Positions 34,601-42,563 of a DNA stretch of 54,223 nucleotides are shown here, piece after piece; within the stretch, counting starts at the first letter, position 1, and the number at the start of each line of letters is the position of its first letter. Below the pieces are notes generated by a model. That model saw only the letters and a program-made list of their open reading frames with translations, made no database searches and was not told the origin of the DNA. Origin of the DNA: Cyanobacteria bacterium SZAS LIN-3 (GTDB lineage: Bacteria > Cyanobacteriota > Vampirovibrionia > Obscuribacterales > Obscuribacteraceae); the NCBI GenBank assembly GCA_018266215.1, contig JAFEAV010000042.1, forward strand, positions 1 to 54,223, written 5' to 3'. The position numbers and the translations under genes are program-made.

Positions 34601-35406
34601 TCAAGGCGCGCAAAGACGGCAAAAATGCCGACTATGCCGAAAAGGACCGCGACGCTAATCTGGCACTGGCTCTGACCGTCGCTCAAAAAATTGCTCCAAG
34701 TTCCGAAGCCGACGGCAAGAGATTGCAGCAAATTGTCAGCGGTGTAGTCAGCGGCAAAATCCGCGATCCCCGTCCCATGATGGATGGTCCGGGAGGCCCA
34801 GGCGGACCCGGTGGACCTGGAGCCGGCGGTAAGGGTGGAGGCAGAGAATTCCGTCAACGGCCTAACCCTCCTCGCGATGATCGTCGTGTCGAAGAAGGGC
34901 CAGCAAAGACTGTGCCGGCCGATGTAACTCCGCCTGCAAATAATGCTTCCACTGAAGCGGTCCAGCCCAGTTTGCTTGAGACGACGGCGGGTGGAGCCGA
35001 TTTGCTCCGCACCGCTGCTGGTGTCGGTGACGTCAAACTTGAGACTATACTTGAGGGTACCGGTAATACCGTCGATGGTGCGGCGCATGAAGTGGCCGGT
35101 GGCTTGAGTGCTGCAGCAAAGGAACAATTGGCCCGGACTCAGGTATCGGAAGTGGACTTGACTCCCGTTGAGCCGGTTATTCATCATGAGCCGACTGTAG
35201 TCAGGCCGGTGGTTGAGCCCGAGCCCGAGCAGGACTCCGGCCGTCGCGGAAATACCTATAGAAGGTCTTTTGAAGAAGATGATAGTGAAAGTGGCGGCAA
35301 GGACCGTCGCCGCAGTGCTAAGCCCAAGGACAAAGGTCACAAGCGTGATCGAGGCGGGGCTAATTCGCGGCGCTGGCAGGCCGGTGATGATGACTACGAC
35401 CCCTAA
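31603..35406 (+). CDS. Large lineage-specific protein of 1267 residues
   Basis: No known family was recognised. Layout: a charged N-terminus with coiled-coil character (1-90); a Gly/Ala-rich, weakly hydrophobic region (about 100-350) without a clear signal peptide; an internal duplication of a helical unit of about 65 residues (about 420-486 and 493-556, both ending in a NAMDAMLQEAYAGA or NTAMEALIKRAYEGT type helix); a long helical middle; a Gly-Pro-rich run near 1063-1080; and a very charged Arg/Lys/Asp-rich tail. The modular layout with a Gly-rich hydrophobic part and disordered tail suggests a large structural or secreted-complex protein. It has an ATG start at 31603 without a strong ribosome site. 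The response regulator gene is divergent; the macro-domain gene follows convergently after 22 bp. Confidence 0.85.
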   Translation: MAENPESLNALLRPPPGEDDAVEAMRRQIRVHEQTNQEKSALDKVVEVVWHKDDQTLADLKALQAKVDADLQRGNKSAVSGASAEIIAKTQADQAAMEGQNSVEFYSTSFLKAVPLFAGRSRVLMAASIGFNAMDAVKMKDNGGQVAADLALGGLKGFALKKTFDVLGSKQLSLGAEGSTLKSVSSVAGIGVKGIGIGGLSRLYDTGLNRQNWVNASGEVDPLNAVSMATRAALDGRSMALDATLFMGAHGVFSGLSKVGTRAIEASPALQRLESSAAGNFVKDAKLIPSATMGATFGFSSGAVGEVTREHQAGESFDLGKILKRGAYQALTDAAAGATGAGATRMTEIHGVNAAIAQAAKGRQMGTAFAGEDAPIVPEGKVPGEKVEVAQPPVVAEHPEVVKPEPGVQDHRMDAALQPIFEQSASLATRAVQPGAAAEDVVSFFKYTAGDGQHVRANMEDVARQAAQYGNTAMEALIKRAYEGTPEVAATLDTGLNLAQAASRHGASAEDHRAFLDYAYGQGKGAEVPLRIAAELTGDNAMDAMLQEAYAGANNLQRNPTGMVRISLNEMPPQAADVLKTILGHLPEDGLSHQLFRQNLHSWLDLVPQHADVVKQYAQQTRYGVIAAVVDAKLGTDYLSQFPERSLTNGNLLDKLRGVEHRASGDPADLEQVQPPQQVEQVEQPPAKPNPYEPAITHLPGEKVVNPERLIEEFYSSEGRGKQARAYLLTDFIREMNDQQFADWYAHGMQPSGRADGTTNFQLMRMPGLDVLERPEVLAAVTDPSHSIVDLKTLKEFLSAPVKSADMPPAWQTDFIADRVELATQRLAMTAPPQVEGEAPQPIDPNKIVKEAVPSWFLKGLRERYSTYDRNAGTATYPMEFDDNLAQMLENQRYLERQNPKYRESTPPSNSFADRIATLEKALDVQKTTTAPELVPQLLKLGAADQPAVRGILDKLDLTTNAPEYTELLKIVVPRAENIQEVKTLLDAMYFGKKSDSTVFKARKDGKNADYAEKDRDANLALALTVAQKIAPSSEADGKRLQQIVSGVVSGKIRDPRPMMDGPGGPGGPGGPGAGGKGGGREFRQRPNPPRDDRRVEEGPAKTVPADVTPPANNASTEAVQPSLLETTAGGADLLRTAAGVGDVKLETILEGTGNTVDGAAHEVAGGLSAAAKEQLARTQVSEVDLTPVEPVIHHEPTVVRPVVEPEPEQDSGRRGNTYRRSFEEDDSESGGKDRRRSAKPKDKGHKRDRGGANSRRWQAGDDDYDP

Positions 35407-35428
35407 TGCAGGGCGTTGTCACTGAGAA

Positions 35429-35998
35429 TCAATCGATGTCGTCCAGTGCCCGTTGATAAGCGTCAAGTGTTGCCGGGTCGAAAAGGACGAAGCGGACAAG
35501 CGTCAGCACGCCCTCGCGTCCCTCAGCTTGTTTCTCCTTGACGAATTGAGCGACAGTGCTCAGCGCGACTGTCGCAGCTTCCTGCAGCGGATAGCCATAG
35601 GCGCCCGTGCTGATGGATGGGAAGGCTATTGATTTCAGCTCGTAATCGACCGCTAAAATTAGACTGCTTCTGTAGGCGGAGGCGAGTACTGTTGCTTCGT
35701 TGCCGCCGCCTCGATAAATGGGACCGACGGTATGAATGACATACTGTGCTTTGAGGTTGCCGCCGCTGGTAATGACGGCGCTGCCTGGCGCGCAACCGCC
35801 CTGCATCTTGCGAATCTGTAAGCATTCCTCCAGAATGGTCGGACCACCGGCGCGGTGTATGGCACCATCTACGCCACCACCTCCCATGAGCGAGGAATTG
35901 GCGGCGTTGACTATGACGTCGACATCTTGTCGCGTAATGTCACCGCGGCTGAGGCTGAGCAGCGTGCCGCAAATTTGTCTTTCGCAATTGGCAGCCAT
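35429..35998 (-). CDS. Macro-domain protein (ADP-ribose hydrolase type)
   Basis: 189 residues forming one macro domain. Motifs: GDITRQDVDVIVNAANSSLMGGGGVDGAIHRAGG (quoted in parts: GDIT, VNAANSSLMGGGGVDGAI), then GSAVITSGG, YVIHTVGP and FPSISTGAYGYP. These are the ADP-ribose-binding loops of the MacroD/YmdB class, which removes ADP-ribose from proteins or deacetylates O-acetyl-ADP-ribose. Its ATG overlaps the stop of the upstream unknown gene by one base, so the two are translationally coupled; a possible protective role is inferred only from this. Confidence 0.93.
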   Translation of the reverse strand: MAANCERQICGTLLSLSRGDITRQDVDVIVNAANSSLMGGGGVDGAIHRAGGPTILEECLQIRKMQGGCAPGSAVITSGGNLKAQYVIHTVGPIYRGGGNEATVLASAYRSSLILAVDYELKSIAFPSISTGAYGYPLQEAATVALSTVAQFVKEKQAEGREGVLTLVRFVLFDPATLDAYQRALDDID

Positions 35999-37023
35999 CA
36001 GGCGCTGACTTTGTTTACGTCAAGGTCGGAGTAAGGCATTACTTTTGTGGCAATTGAGGCGCCGGTTTTATCCATTGTCGTCTCGATTGTTTGTGATGCT
36101 GTTTTGGTCACTCTGTGGCTTGGCACCATGGGTGAGTCGGCATGGTCGAAGCGGCTTGTGGTCTCAGATACAAGCTTGCCGCTGGCGTCGAAGCGATGTT
36201 CCAGCGTTGGACGTCCCAGATGATCGGTCAGGGCGATCGAGGTGGATTTGTCAGGGAAGCGCGATTCAATTTTGGAAGCAGAGAGGTCAGGCAGGGTCGT
36301 GGTCGTAGTAACTTTGCCGTCGGGGCTGATTTCCATTGATTGATAGCAATTGTCAGCCATAAACGGGTCAGGCGCTTTTGTGCTTTCGACCTTCTGATTG
36401 GACCGCGCACCTTCCTTGATGTTGGCAAACAGTGGATGCGCTTTCACATCAAACTCGACGGGCTTTTTCAGTGGCTCTGCCACTTCGGCTCTGGCAATCG
36501 GGTTGAGTAGCTCCGGTTTTGGCGCGGCCATAGCTGGAACAAATGGTTTGTCTAAATTACCAGTGGCAGTCCAGCCTGTCAGCTCGGTCTTGGCCGGCTC
36601 CGGCTTCGGTGTGGGAGCAGTCGCCACATCGGTGAAACTCTGGCCTGCTGAATCGCTGGGGCGGTTTATGCGACCGGCGGGTAAAACCGGTGAGAGTACT
36701 GAGCGCAGCGTCATACCTTCAACGTTTCTCGCGGCGGTGCCGTTTGCAGTCGAGCGGCTGACGATGGTCTCGAATGACGGTAATGGCCCGGTTACAGCAT
36801 CGCTGTCTATACGGGCTCTGGCTCCGCTTCCATAGCCGGCGGCGGGCAGGTCGCTTGTGGCGGCTTGCTTCTGGAAATTGGCGGGACTGATGGACCAGGC
36901 CTGTTCTACCAGGAGGCTGTGCAGGCCTTTGTTGCCCAGGCCGATATCAGCGGGCATTGAGCCGCTCTTATCGCTTACATCAGAGGAGCCAAAATTTGAA
37001 TGCGCAAAATTGCCGAAGGTCAT
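35998..37023 (-). CDS. Unknown protein with YD-repeat-like C-terminal strands
   Basis: 341 residues, no signal peptide or membrane span seen. The N-terminal 240 residues are rich in Pro, Ala, Ser and Thr and look disordered. The C-terminal 100 residues contain short beta-strand units with a period of about 20 (DGKVTTTTTLPDL, DHLGRPTLEHRFDASGKLVSETTSRFD), similar in rhythm to YD/RHS repeats though without the full YD consensus. It is coupled to the macro-domain gene by a one-base TGATG overlap. Function unknown. Confidence 0.7.
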   Translation of the reverse strand: MTFGNFAHSNFGSSDVSDKSGSMPADIGLGNKGLHSLLVEQAWSISPANFQKQAATSDLPAAGYGSGARARIDSDAVTGPLPSFETIVSRSTANGTAARNVEGMTLRSVLSPVLPAGRINRPSDSAGQSFTDVATAPTPKPEPAKTELTGWTATGNLDKPFVPAMAAPKPELLNPIARAEVAEPLKKPVEFDVKAHPLFANIKEGARSNQKVESTKAPDPFMADNCYQSMEISPDGKVTTTTTLPDLSASKIESRFPDKSTSIALTDHLGRPTLEHRFDASGKLVSETTSRFDHADSPMVPSHRVTKTASQTIETTMDKTGASIATKVMPYSDLDVNKVSA

Positions 37024-37145
37024 CGGTGATGAACCCTTAAGTGCTTATGAAAAAACCATGCCATAGAAAAGGCGCACGTAGCGCAATCTCTATATTAGTA
37101 GAATGAAAGGTGATGTCAAGCAGATTTAAGGTCCAGGTTTACTTC

Positions 37146-38783
37146 CTACGGACCCATCACTTCCCTGGCGAGGACTATTCTCTGGCTTTGTTTGGAAGCG
37201 TCTCTAGCTACCTTGGCGGCTGTGAGCAATTTGTCCAGCTCCTGGCAGTCTTCCGGTACCCCGGCCACGCCAAAGGCAAAGACTAGTGAGCGAGGATCGA
37301 GGTCGGCCGTCAGCGGCGCTTCCCTCAATACATCTACGATTCTGTGCGCCAGGGCCGCTGCCGCTTTGGCATTGGAATTGGGCAGCAGGACCGCATAGTC
37401 AAATGTTTCGTAATGGCCGATGATGTCTATTGGCCTTTTGACCAGGCTGATGCGTTGCATTGCCCGCTTGACTGCAAGCATTTGCAGCGCTTCCACCGGT
37501 CCGGTGGGACCACCCTGGCGGTTGCCCAGGCTGAAGACAATCAGTGACAGGGGGAAGTTGAAGTACTCATAGCGCAGGTACTCCTGGTCCAGAAAGTAGA
37601 GAAATGCAGGGAAGGTCATGATGCCGCTTTCCTGGCGGATCAGGTGTTTTGTCACCGATTGCAGTGTGGCTTCGTCGATGACCGCACTGCGCATGTTGCC
37701 GGAGCGACTGGCCTGCTGGTCGGTGACCTGCACCAGACCGCAGGTGAGCAGGTTGAATAAAATCGGCACCCAGGTTGTCTTTTTCATCGGGCATTTGCGC
37801 AAGATGTCGTAGACCGTGGTGCGATTGTCGATTAATTCGTAGAGGTCGAGCTGTGGCTGCAAATCGATAGGCGCGCCTTTTGACAGGCGGGCGGCAAATT
37901 CTTGCTCCGAAATGATGGCGTTGCGTTTGACCAGAACCGATTCCATTTTGAGATTGGCGGACTCCAGGTATTTGACCTGGTCCAGCATGGTGACGCCTTC
38001 CATGAGCATGCCTTCGAGGCGTCTATTGACGGTTTTTTCTGTGCTGGTCTCGTCCGGCCAGAAGCGAAACTCACCGGCCGTCCATGTGATGAAATCGATG
38101 ACTGCGTCGTCGCCGACGTTGTCCTTGATTTCCGCATGGGTGAGCGCGCCGTCTACGAAGTAGAGTTTGGCTGTTTCGCCTTTATCTTTGCAGTCCAGGC
38201 GTCCGGTCATCTTTGCCATGGTGATCGACTGGAGCAAATTGGGCGCTTGCATTTTTGTAAGGTCACCTTCAAGGGTGGCCTTCATACCCGGCTTCGGTGC
38301 TTCAAAAAGAACTATCGGCTCGGAGGAGCCGGTTGTTGTGATGGCCGGGACCTCGGCCGAGCCCTGGGCTGTCACTGTCGCCAGATTGCCCATCGTGTCC
38401 ATGCCCATCATGGTGTCGGCAGCGAAGGCATCGCCCAGCGGGTCGCAGCCGGCTCCACTTAAAACCAGGTTAGCGACCAGACTCAAGTCTCCTTCAGCGC
38501 TGCTGAAAAGTACCTGGTTGCCCTTTGGCGAAACGATGGAAAAGGTCCAGATGGGGTCCATCGAGATGGTGCGGTCTACCTTGACTGAAAGCAGGTACTC
38601 TTGGGAACCCTCTGTCACCGAGAACGGCATTTCCACCTGGCGGCCGCTGCCCTTGCTGGCCTCCTGGTGCAAGAACTGGATGTCTTGATAATTGGGCATA
38701 ACCGACTGCTTGGGCAGCCGCACACTGCGCGGCACATTCTGCTGCCCAGTTTTATTTCCTTGAGATCTGCTTTGTGAAAACAT
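37146..38783 (-). CDS. DUF4388 (PATAN) protein with degenerate GGDEF domain
   Basis: About 545 residues from ATG 38783; the frame is open to 38858 but the extra 25 residues look non-coding. A DUF4388/PATAN domain (LEGDLTKMQAPNLLQSI ... TGRLDCKDKGETAKLYFVDGALTHAE) lies in the middle, followed by a helical region. The C-terminal 160 residues follow the GGDEF fold (FPLSLIVFSLGNR, IIGHYETFDYAVLLPN, DVLREAP, LVFAFGVAG), but the GGDEF signature is ETFDY, so diguanylate cyclase activity is unlikely and a c-di-GMP-binding or structural role is more likely. PATAN proteins often act in two-component gliding or signalling pathways. No adjacent kinase. Confidence 0.85.
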   Translation of the reverse strand: MFSQSRSQGNKTGQQNVPRSVRLPKQSVMPNYQDIQFLHQEASKGSGRQVEMPFSVTEGSQEYLLSVKVDRTISMDPIWTFSIVSPKGNQVLFSSAEGDLSLVANLVLSGAGCDPLGDAFAADTMMGMDTMGNLATVTAQGSAEVPAITTTGSSEPIVLFEAPKPGMKATLEGDLTKMQAPNLLQSITMAKMTGRLDCKDKGETAKLYFVDGALTHAEIKDNVGDDAVIDFITWTAGEFRFWPDETSTEKTVNRRLEGMLMEGVTMLDQVKYLESANLKMESVLVKRNAIISEQEFAARLSKGAPIDLQPQLDLYELIDNRTTVYDILRKCPMKKTTWVPILFNLLTCGLVQVTDQQASRSGNMRSAVIDEATLQSVTKHLIRQESGIMTFPAFLYFLDQEYLRYEYFNFPLSLIVFSLGNRQGGPTGPVEALQMLAVKRAMQRISLVKRPIDIIGHYETFDYAVLLPNSNAKAAAALAHRIVDVLREAPLTADLDPRSLVFAFGVAGVPEDCQELDKLLTAAKVARDASKQSQRIVLAREVMGP

Positions 38784-38886
38784 GCCAGTTCCAGATGGTA
38801 ACCCTATGACTCCTGCGCCTACCGTAATGCACGGGGGCTGTATATATCTGTGCCACAAAAGTACTATTGTGAATCAGATTTGATAA

Positions 38887-38921
38887 AAACAAGCACCGAC
38901 TATTTGCATCGGTGCTTGTTT
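38887..38921 (-). terminator. Strong intrinsic terminator of gdhA
   Basis: A perfect 13-bp stem with a 9-nt loop (core ACAAGCACCGA paired with TCGGTGCTTGT) sits 38 bp after the gdhA stop and is followed, in gdhA direction, by TTTTTATC. This is a textbook Rho-independent terminator. Confidence 0.9.
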
Positions 38922-38959
38922 ATCGGTCGTTTATTGTACCTGCGCTACGAGTATAAGCC

Positions 38960-40243
38960 TTATGGGTAAAGGCCTCTCAAGCGTTTGGCTTCTGCGATGC
39001 GCGATACTCCGATGCGCAAAGCTGCCAGTCTGGTGCGCAATTTGCTCTTGGTTGAGAGTTCGAACACCTGGTCGCAAGCACGGCCCATGATCTGCTCAAG
39101 GCGCTGATTGACTTCGTCTTCACTCCAGAAGAGGTGCATCATGCCCTGTACCCATTCGAAATAGCTGACGGTTACACCGCCGGCATTGGCCAGGATGTCC
39201 GGAACAACCATGATGCCTCTGTCGTGCAAAATCATGTCCGCTTCCGGTGTTGTAGGACCATTGGCGCCTTCGACGACGATTTTGCAATTCAGTTTGCTGG
39301 CGTTCTGTTCAGTGATCTGGCCGCCCAGAGCGGCGGGGATGAGCACATCGCAGGGGATTTCGAGGAGGTCTTTGTTGCTTACGGGTGTGGAGCCGGTGAA
39401 ACCTTCAACTTTGCCCATCTCTGAGACATAGGCGAGGAGTCTTGGAATGTCCAGTCCCTTGGGATTGTGGATGCCGCCATGTACATCCGACACAGCTACG
39501 ATGGTGTAACCGGCCTGATGCAACAGTTTGGCAGTGATGGAGCCGACGTTGCCGAAGCCCTGTACTACTACCTTAGGCGATGCTGTCTTCATATCCAGAT
39601 GGGCGACCGCTCTGCGTGCGCAGTAGGCGACTCCGCGTCCGGTGGCTTCGGTTCTGCCGAAAGAGCCGCCGATGGAGACCGGCTTGCCGGTTACTACCGA
39701 AGGCACTGTGTGACCGACGTTGATACTGTACGTGTCCATGATCCAGGCCATGGTCTGTTCGTTCGTATACATGTCGGGGGCGGGGATGTCTTTATCTGGG
39801 CCGAGGAGGTTGATGATTTCGGAGGTGTAGCGACGGGTCAGGCGCTCGTTTTCGCCCAGAGAGAGGTTCCATGGTTCGCAGCGGATGCCGCCTTTGGCAC
39901 CGCCGTAGGGAAGTCCCATCAAGGCGCATTTCCAGGTCATGAGCATGGCCAAACAGGAGACTTCGCCCAGGTTTACTTCTGGGTGGAAGCGAATGCCGCC
40001 CTTCGCAGGTCCCAGTGTCACATCATGATGCACACGGTAACCGGTGAAAGTTTTTACTGATCCATCGTCCATACGCACTGGTACGGTGACGATGAGAGCT
40101 CTTTTGGGATAACGAAGACGTTCATGCAGTTCCCGATCGAGGCCCATTTCTTCGGCGATTTCGTCGAGTTGTCTTTGGGCTCCCAAAAAGTGTTCGGTTT
40201 CGCATTCCATGGTCGGCCTTGCAACCGACTTGACTGCTACCAT
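38960..40243 (-). CDS. gdhA: Glutamate dehydrogenase
   Basis: Reversibly converts glutamate to 2-oxoglutarate and ammonia using NAD(P). 427 residues from ATG 40243, preferred over GTG 40246 because GGAGG lies 7 nt upstream. The substrate-binding motif is LPYGGAKGGIRCEP with the catalytic-type Lys; KGGIRFHP and PDKDIPAPDMYTNEQTMAW are conserved; the dinucleotide fold is VVVQGFGNVGS; the C-terminal domain (IVVEGANGPTTPEAD, DILANAGGVTVSYFEW) is complete. The hexameric small GDH type is clear. A strong terminator follows. It is divergent from the Ca2+/H+ antiporter gene with a 7-bp palindrome between them. Confidence 0.97.
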   Translation of the reverse strand: MVAVKSVARPTMECETEHFLGAQRQLDEIAEEMGLDRELHERLRYPKRALIVTVPVRMDDGSVKTFTGYRVHHDVTLGPAKGGIRFHPEVNLGEVSCLAMLMTWKCALMGLPYGGAKGGIRCEPWNLSLGENERLTRRYTSEIINLLGPDKDIPAPDMYTNEQTMAWIMDTYSINVGHTVPSVVTGKPVSIGGSFGRTEATGRGVAYCARRAVAHLDMKTASPKVVVQGFGNVGSITAKLLHQAGYTIVAVSDVHGGIHNPKGLDIPRLLAYVSEMGKVEGFTGSTPVSNKDLLEIPCDVLIPAALGGQITEQNASKLNCKIVVEGANGPTTPEADMILHDRGIMVVPDILANAGGVTVSYFEWVQGMMHLFWSEDEVNQRLEQIMGRACDQVFELSTKSKLRTRLAALRIGVSRIAEAKRLRGLYP

Positions 40244-40571
40244 CACAGATCCTCCTACTTGCCCAGGCTAGGCCGATTTTGCCTTTAACAGATTTTTGGG
40301 AAACAGTTCGGCCTTCGACGAATTTCGTCGTTGCAATATGTTACCTCCGATATCCGGACGATATGGTGGCTATTCCTGGGCTGCCGGGATTTAAATTTTT
40401 CTCAGTCCTCTTTAAATCTGATAGTTTGCTTAAGGTTTCTACAGGGAATCACTTTTTTACTGCATTGGGGATTTAGTGGAGGATGAGTAAATTGCGCGCC
40501 AAGCTGAGAAGACGCTCATGGTATTACTTGTGGTACCGTGATGCTTTCAGCGCCGGGCAACAATTCCATCA
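40244..40571. promoter_or_regulatory. Divergent regulatory region of gdhA and cax
   Basis: 328 bp without a gene. At 40316-40330 it holds a perfect palindrome, CGACGAA-T-TTCGTCG, a candidate operator about 75-85 bp upstream of the gdhA start. The right half is A/T-rich with two TTTAAAT-type stretches. No confident -35/-10 pair was seen. Confidence 0.4.
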
Positions 40572-41642
40572 ATGAAACTGTCCTTCGAGAATATCCTCAA
40601 TATATTCCTGATCTTCGTGCCTATGCCTATCATCGGTTCGATGCTGCATTGGTCTCCGGAGGCCATCTTTTTCACGTCCTGCCTGGGCATTGTGCCGCTG
40701 GCTGGCCTCATGGGCAAGGCGACCGAGATACTTGGCGACCGTGTGGGCGCCGGTGCGGGGGCCCTGCTCAATGCCACGTTCGGTAACGCTTGCGAATTGA
40801 TAATCGCCCTGGCCGCGCTCCGGGCCAACCTGATTGATGTTGTGGAAGCTTCAATCACCGGATCGATTATCGGCAACATTTTGCTTGTCCTGGGCGGAGC
40901 CATGGTTGTTGGCGGAAGTCGCTATCAGACGCAGTATTTCAATCGGACTGCGGCGTCCACTTCTGCCACTTTGCTGGCCCTGGCGGCCATCAGTTTGACC
41001 GTGCCTGCTGTCTTCCATTTCTCACTGGGGCAAAAGGCAAATGTCAACGCGTACAACCTGGCACTTGTAATCGCTGTAATTCAATTTCTCACCTATATAT
41101 TGAGTTTGATCTTCACCCTCAAGACCCATAAACAGCTCTACACTCAGCCGGACTCAGATCGAGAAGAGGACCTTGGAGTTGCCGATTGGAGTATTCGCAC
41201 TTCCATTATCGTTTTGCTGGCCTCAACCATAGGCGTTGCGATTTTGAGTGAATATCTCGTCCACGCCGTTGAAGAAACTGCTCTTAAACTTGGTGTCAGT
41301 CACATTTTTATCGGTGTGATTCTCGTCGCTATCGTCGGTAACGCCGCAGAACACTCGACCGCGCTTCTTATGGCACGCAAGAACAAAATGGATCTGGCGA
41401 TTAATATCGCGCTTGGCTCCGGTAGTCAAATCGCTCTGCTGGTGGCACCTATCATGGTTTTTGTAGGTTACGCCATCGGGCATAAGATGGACCTGTGCTT
41501 CTCTGAAGTTGAGCTCCTTTCCATCATTGTGTCAGTAATTATTCTGGCATTTGTGGCTACGGACGGAGAGTGCAACTGGCTTGAAGGGGCGCAACTTCTG
41601 GCTGTTTACGGTATTTTAGGCGCTGCCTTTTTCTTCTCTTAG
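40572..41642 (+). CDS. cax: Ca2+/H+ antiporter, CaCA/CAX family
   Basis: Exports Ca2+ (or other cations) in exchange for protons across the inner membrane. The 356-residue protein has about 11 hydrophobic spans and the two inverted alpha-repeats typical of the CAX family: NATFGNACELIIALAAL in the first half and VAIVGNAAEHSTALLMA in the second, each with the acidic metal-binding residue. A short acidic loop (PDSDREEDLG) separates the halves. Length fits. mutM begins 11 bp downstream and is probably co-transcribed. No strong ribosome site precedes ATG 40572. Confidence 0.95.
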   Translation: MKLSFENILNIFLIFVPMPIIGSMLHWSPEAIFFTSCLGIVPLAGLMGKATEILGDRVGAGAGALLNATFGNACELIIALAALRANLIDVVEASITGSIIGNILLVLGGAMVVGGSRYQTQYFNRTAASTSATLLALAAISLTVPAVFHFSLGQKANVNAYNLALVIAVIQFLTYILSLIFTLKTHKQLYTQPDSDREEDLGVADWSIRTSIIVLLASTIGVAILSEYLVHAVEETALKLGVSHIFIGVILVAIVGNAAEHSTALLMARKNKMDLAINIALGSGSQIALLVAPIMVFVGYAIGHKMDLCFSEVELLSIIVSVIILAFVATDGECNWLEGAQLLAVYGILGAAFFFS

Positions 41643-41653
41643 GCTGGTCTCTG

Positions 41654-42547
41654 ATGCCTGAGTTGCCCGAGGTTGAAACAGTAAGACGTGGCCTGGAGGT
41701 GTCCCTGAAAGGTGACACGATCACGTCCGTAGAGGTTTTGCGCGAGGCATCGGTGCAGTATCCCGATGTTGAAACATTTGCCTCGAAGCTCGTGGGCCAT
41801 AAATTTGGTCCTGTATTGCGGCGTGGAAAGTATTTGCTGCTGGAGCTCGACCGTGGTGCAGGCTTGGCCTGTCACCTGCGGATGTCCGGGCGCTTGATAG
41901 TGCGCGATGAGAGAAAGCCGGCGAAAAAGAAAGCGGGAAGTGCACGCCAACCGCAATTTTTGCGAGTGATAATCTTTCTGGAAAGTGGACGAGAGCTGCA
42001 TTTTGAAGATATGCGTGTTTTTGGACGGCTCTGGTATAAGCCGAAGGGTGCATCTTTTGAAAAGGTGATTCCGACGCTCGCGGAGTTGGGTGTTGAGCCT
42101 CTGGAAAATCTGTCTGCAGCTTATTTGAAATCGGCATTTAGTAAGAAAATACAGGCCGTAAAGACGGCGCTTCTTGATCAACGAATAATCGCCGGCGTGG
42201 GCAATATATACGCCGATGAATCGTTGTTCTTGTCTCGTATTCATCCGGCCACACCGGCCCGGGATATTAAGCTTGCGCAGTTGGAAGTTTTGGTGGATAA
42301 CGTCAAGAAAGTGCTGGAACGTGCTATCGAATCTGGTGGCAGTACTTTGCGCGATTACAGCGACAGCAATGGGGTTAACGGTAACTACCAGCATGAGGCC
42401 TTTGTCTACGGCCGCGAAGACAAACCCTGTCGTGAGTGCGGTGCGTTGATTGAGCGAACGAAGCTGGGTGGGCGGTCATCCCACTACTGTCCCTTTTGCC
42501 AGCCCAAGCCAAGGAAGGCTAAATCCAGAGTGCGAGCCTCGAAGTAG
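41654..42547 (+). CDS. mutM: Formamidopyrimidine-DNA glycosylase
   Basis: Removes oxidised purines such as 8-oxoguanine from DNA and nicks the abasic site. 297 residues: the N-terminal MPELPEVETVRRGL carries the catalytic Pro2 and Glu3; the conserved Lys lies in RGKYLLLEL; DQRIIAGVGNIYADE is the helix-two-turn-helix region; and the C-terminal zinc finger has CRECG ... YCPFC. A basic tail (PRKAKSRVRASK) follows. It starts 11 bp after the antiporter gene. Downstream lies the array of 26-bp sites. Confidence 0.97.
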   Translation: MPELPEVETVRRGLEVSLKGDTITSVEVLREASVQYPDVETFASKLVGHKFGPVLRRGKYLLLELDRGAGLACHLRMSGRLIVRDERKPAKKKAGSARQPQFLRVIIFLESGRELHFEDMRVFGRLWYKPKGASFEKVIPTLAELGVEPLENLSAAYLKSAFSKKIQAVKTALLDQRIIAGVGNIYADESLFLSRIHPATPARDIKLAQLEVLVDNVKKVLERAIESGGSTLRDYSDSNGVNGNYQHEAFVYGREDKPCRECGALIERTKLGGRSSHYCPFCQPKPRKAKSRVRASK

Positions 42548-42563
42548 GTTGGTCGAACTTTTA

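Noticed and set aside
34792..34850. Short tandem GGN-CCN type DNA repeat
   Set aside because: It is in frame and encodes a Gly-Pro run of the large protein, so it is a low-complexity coding stretch, not a separate element.
34507..35340. 277-codon minus-strand frame
   Set aside because: Lies inside the 1267-residue protein gene; its translation has no domain pattern and no ribosome site.
41639..42394. 251-codon minus-strand frame
   Set aside because: Antisense to mutM, whose motifs are unambiguous.
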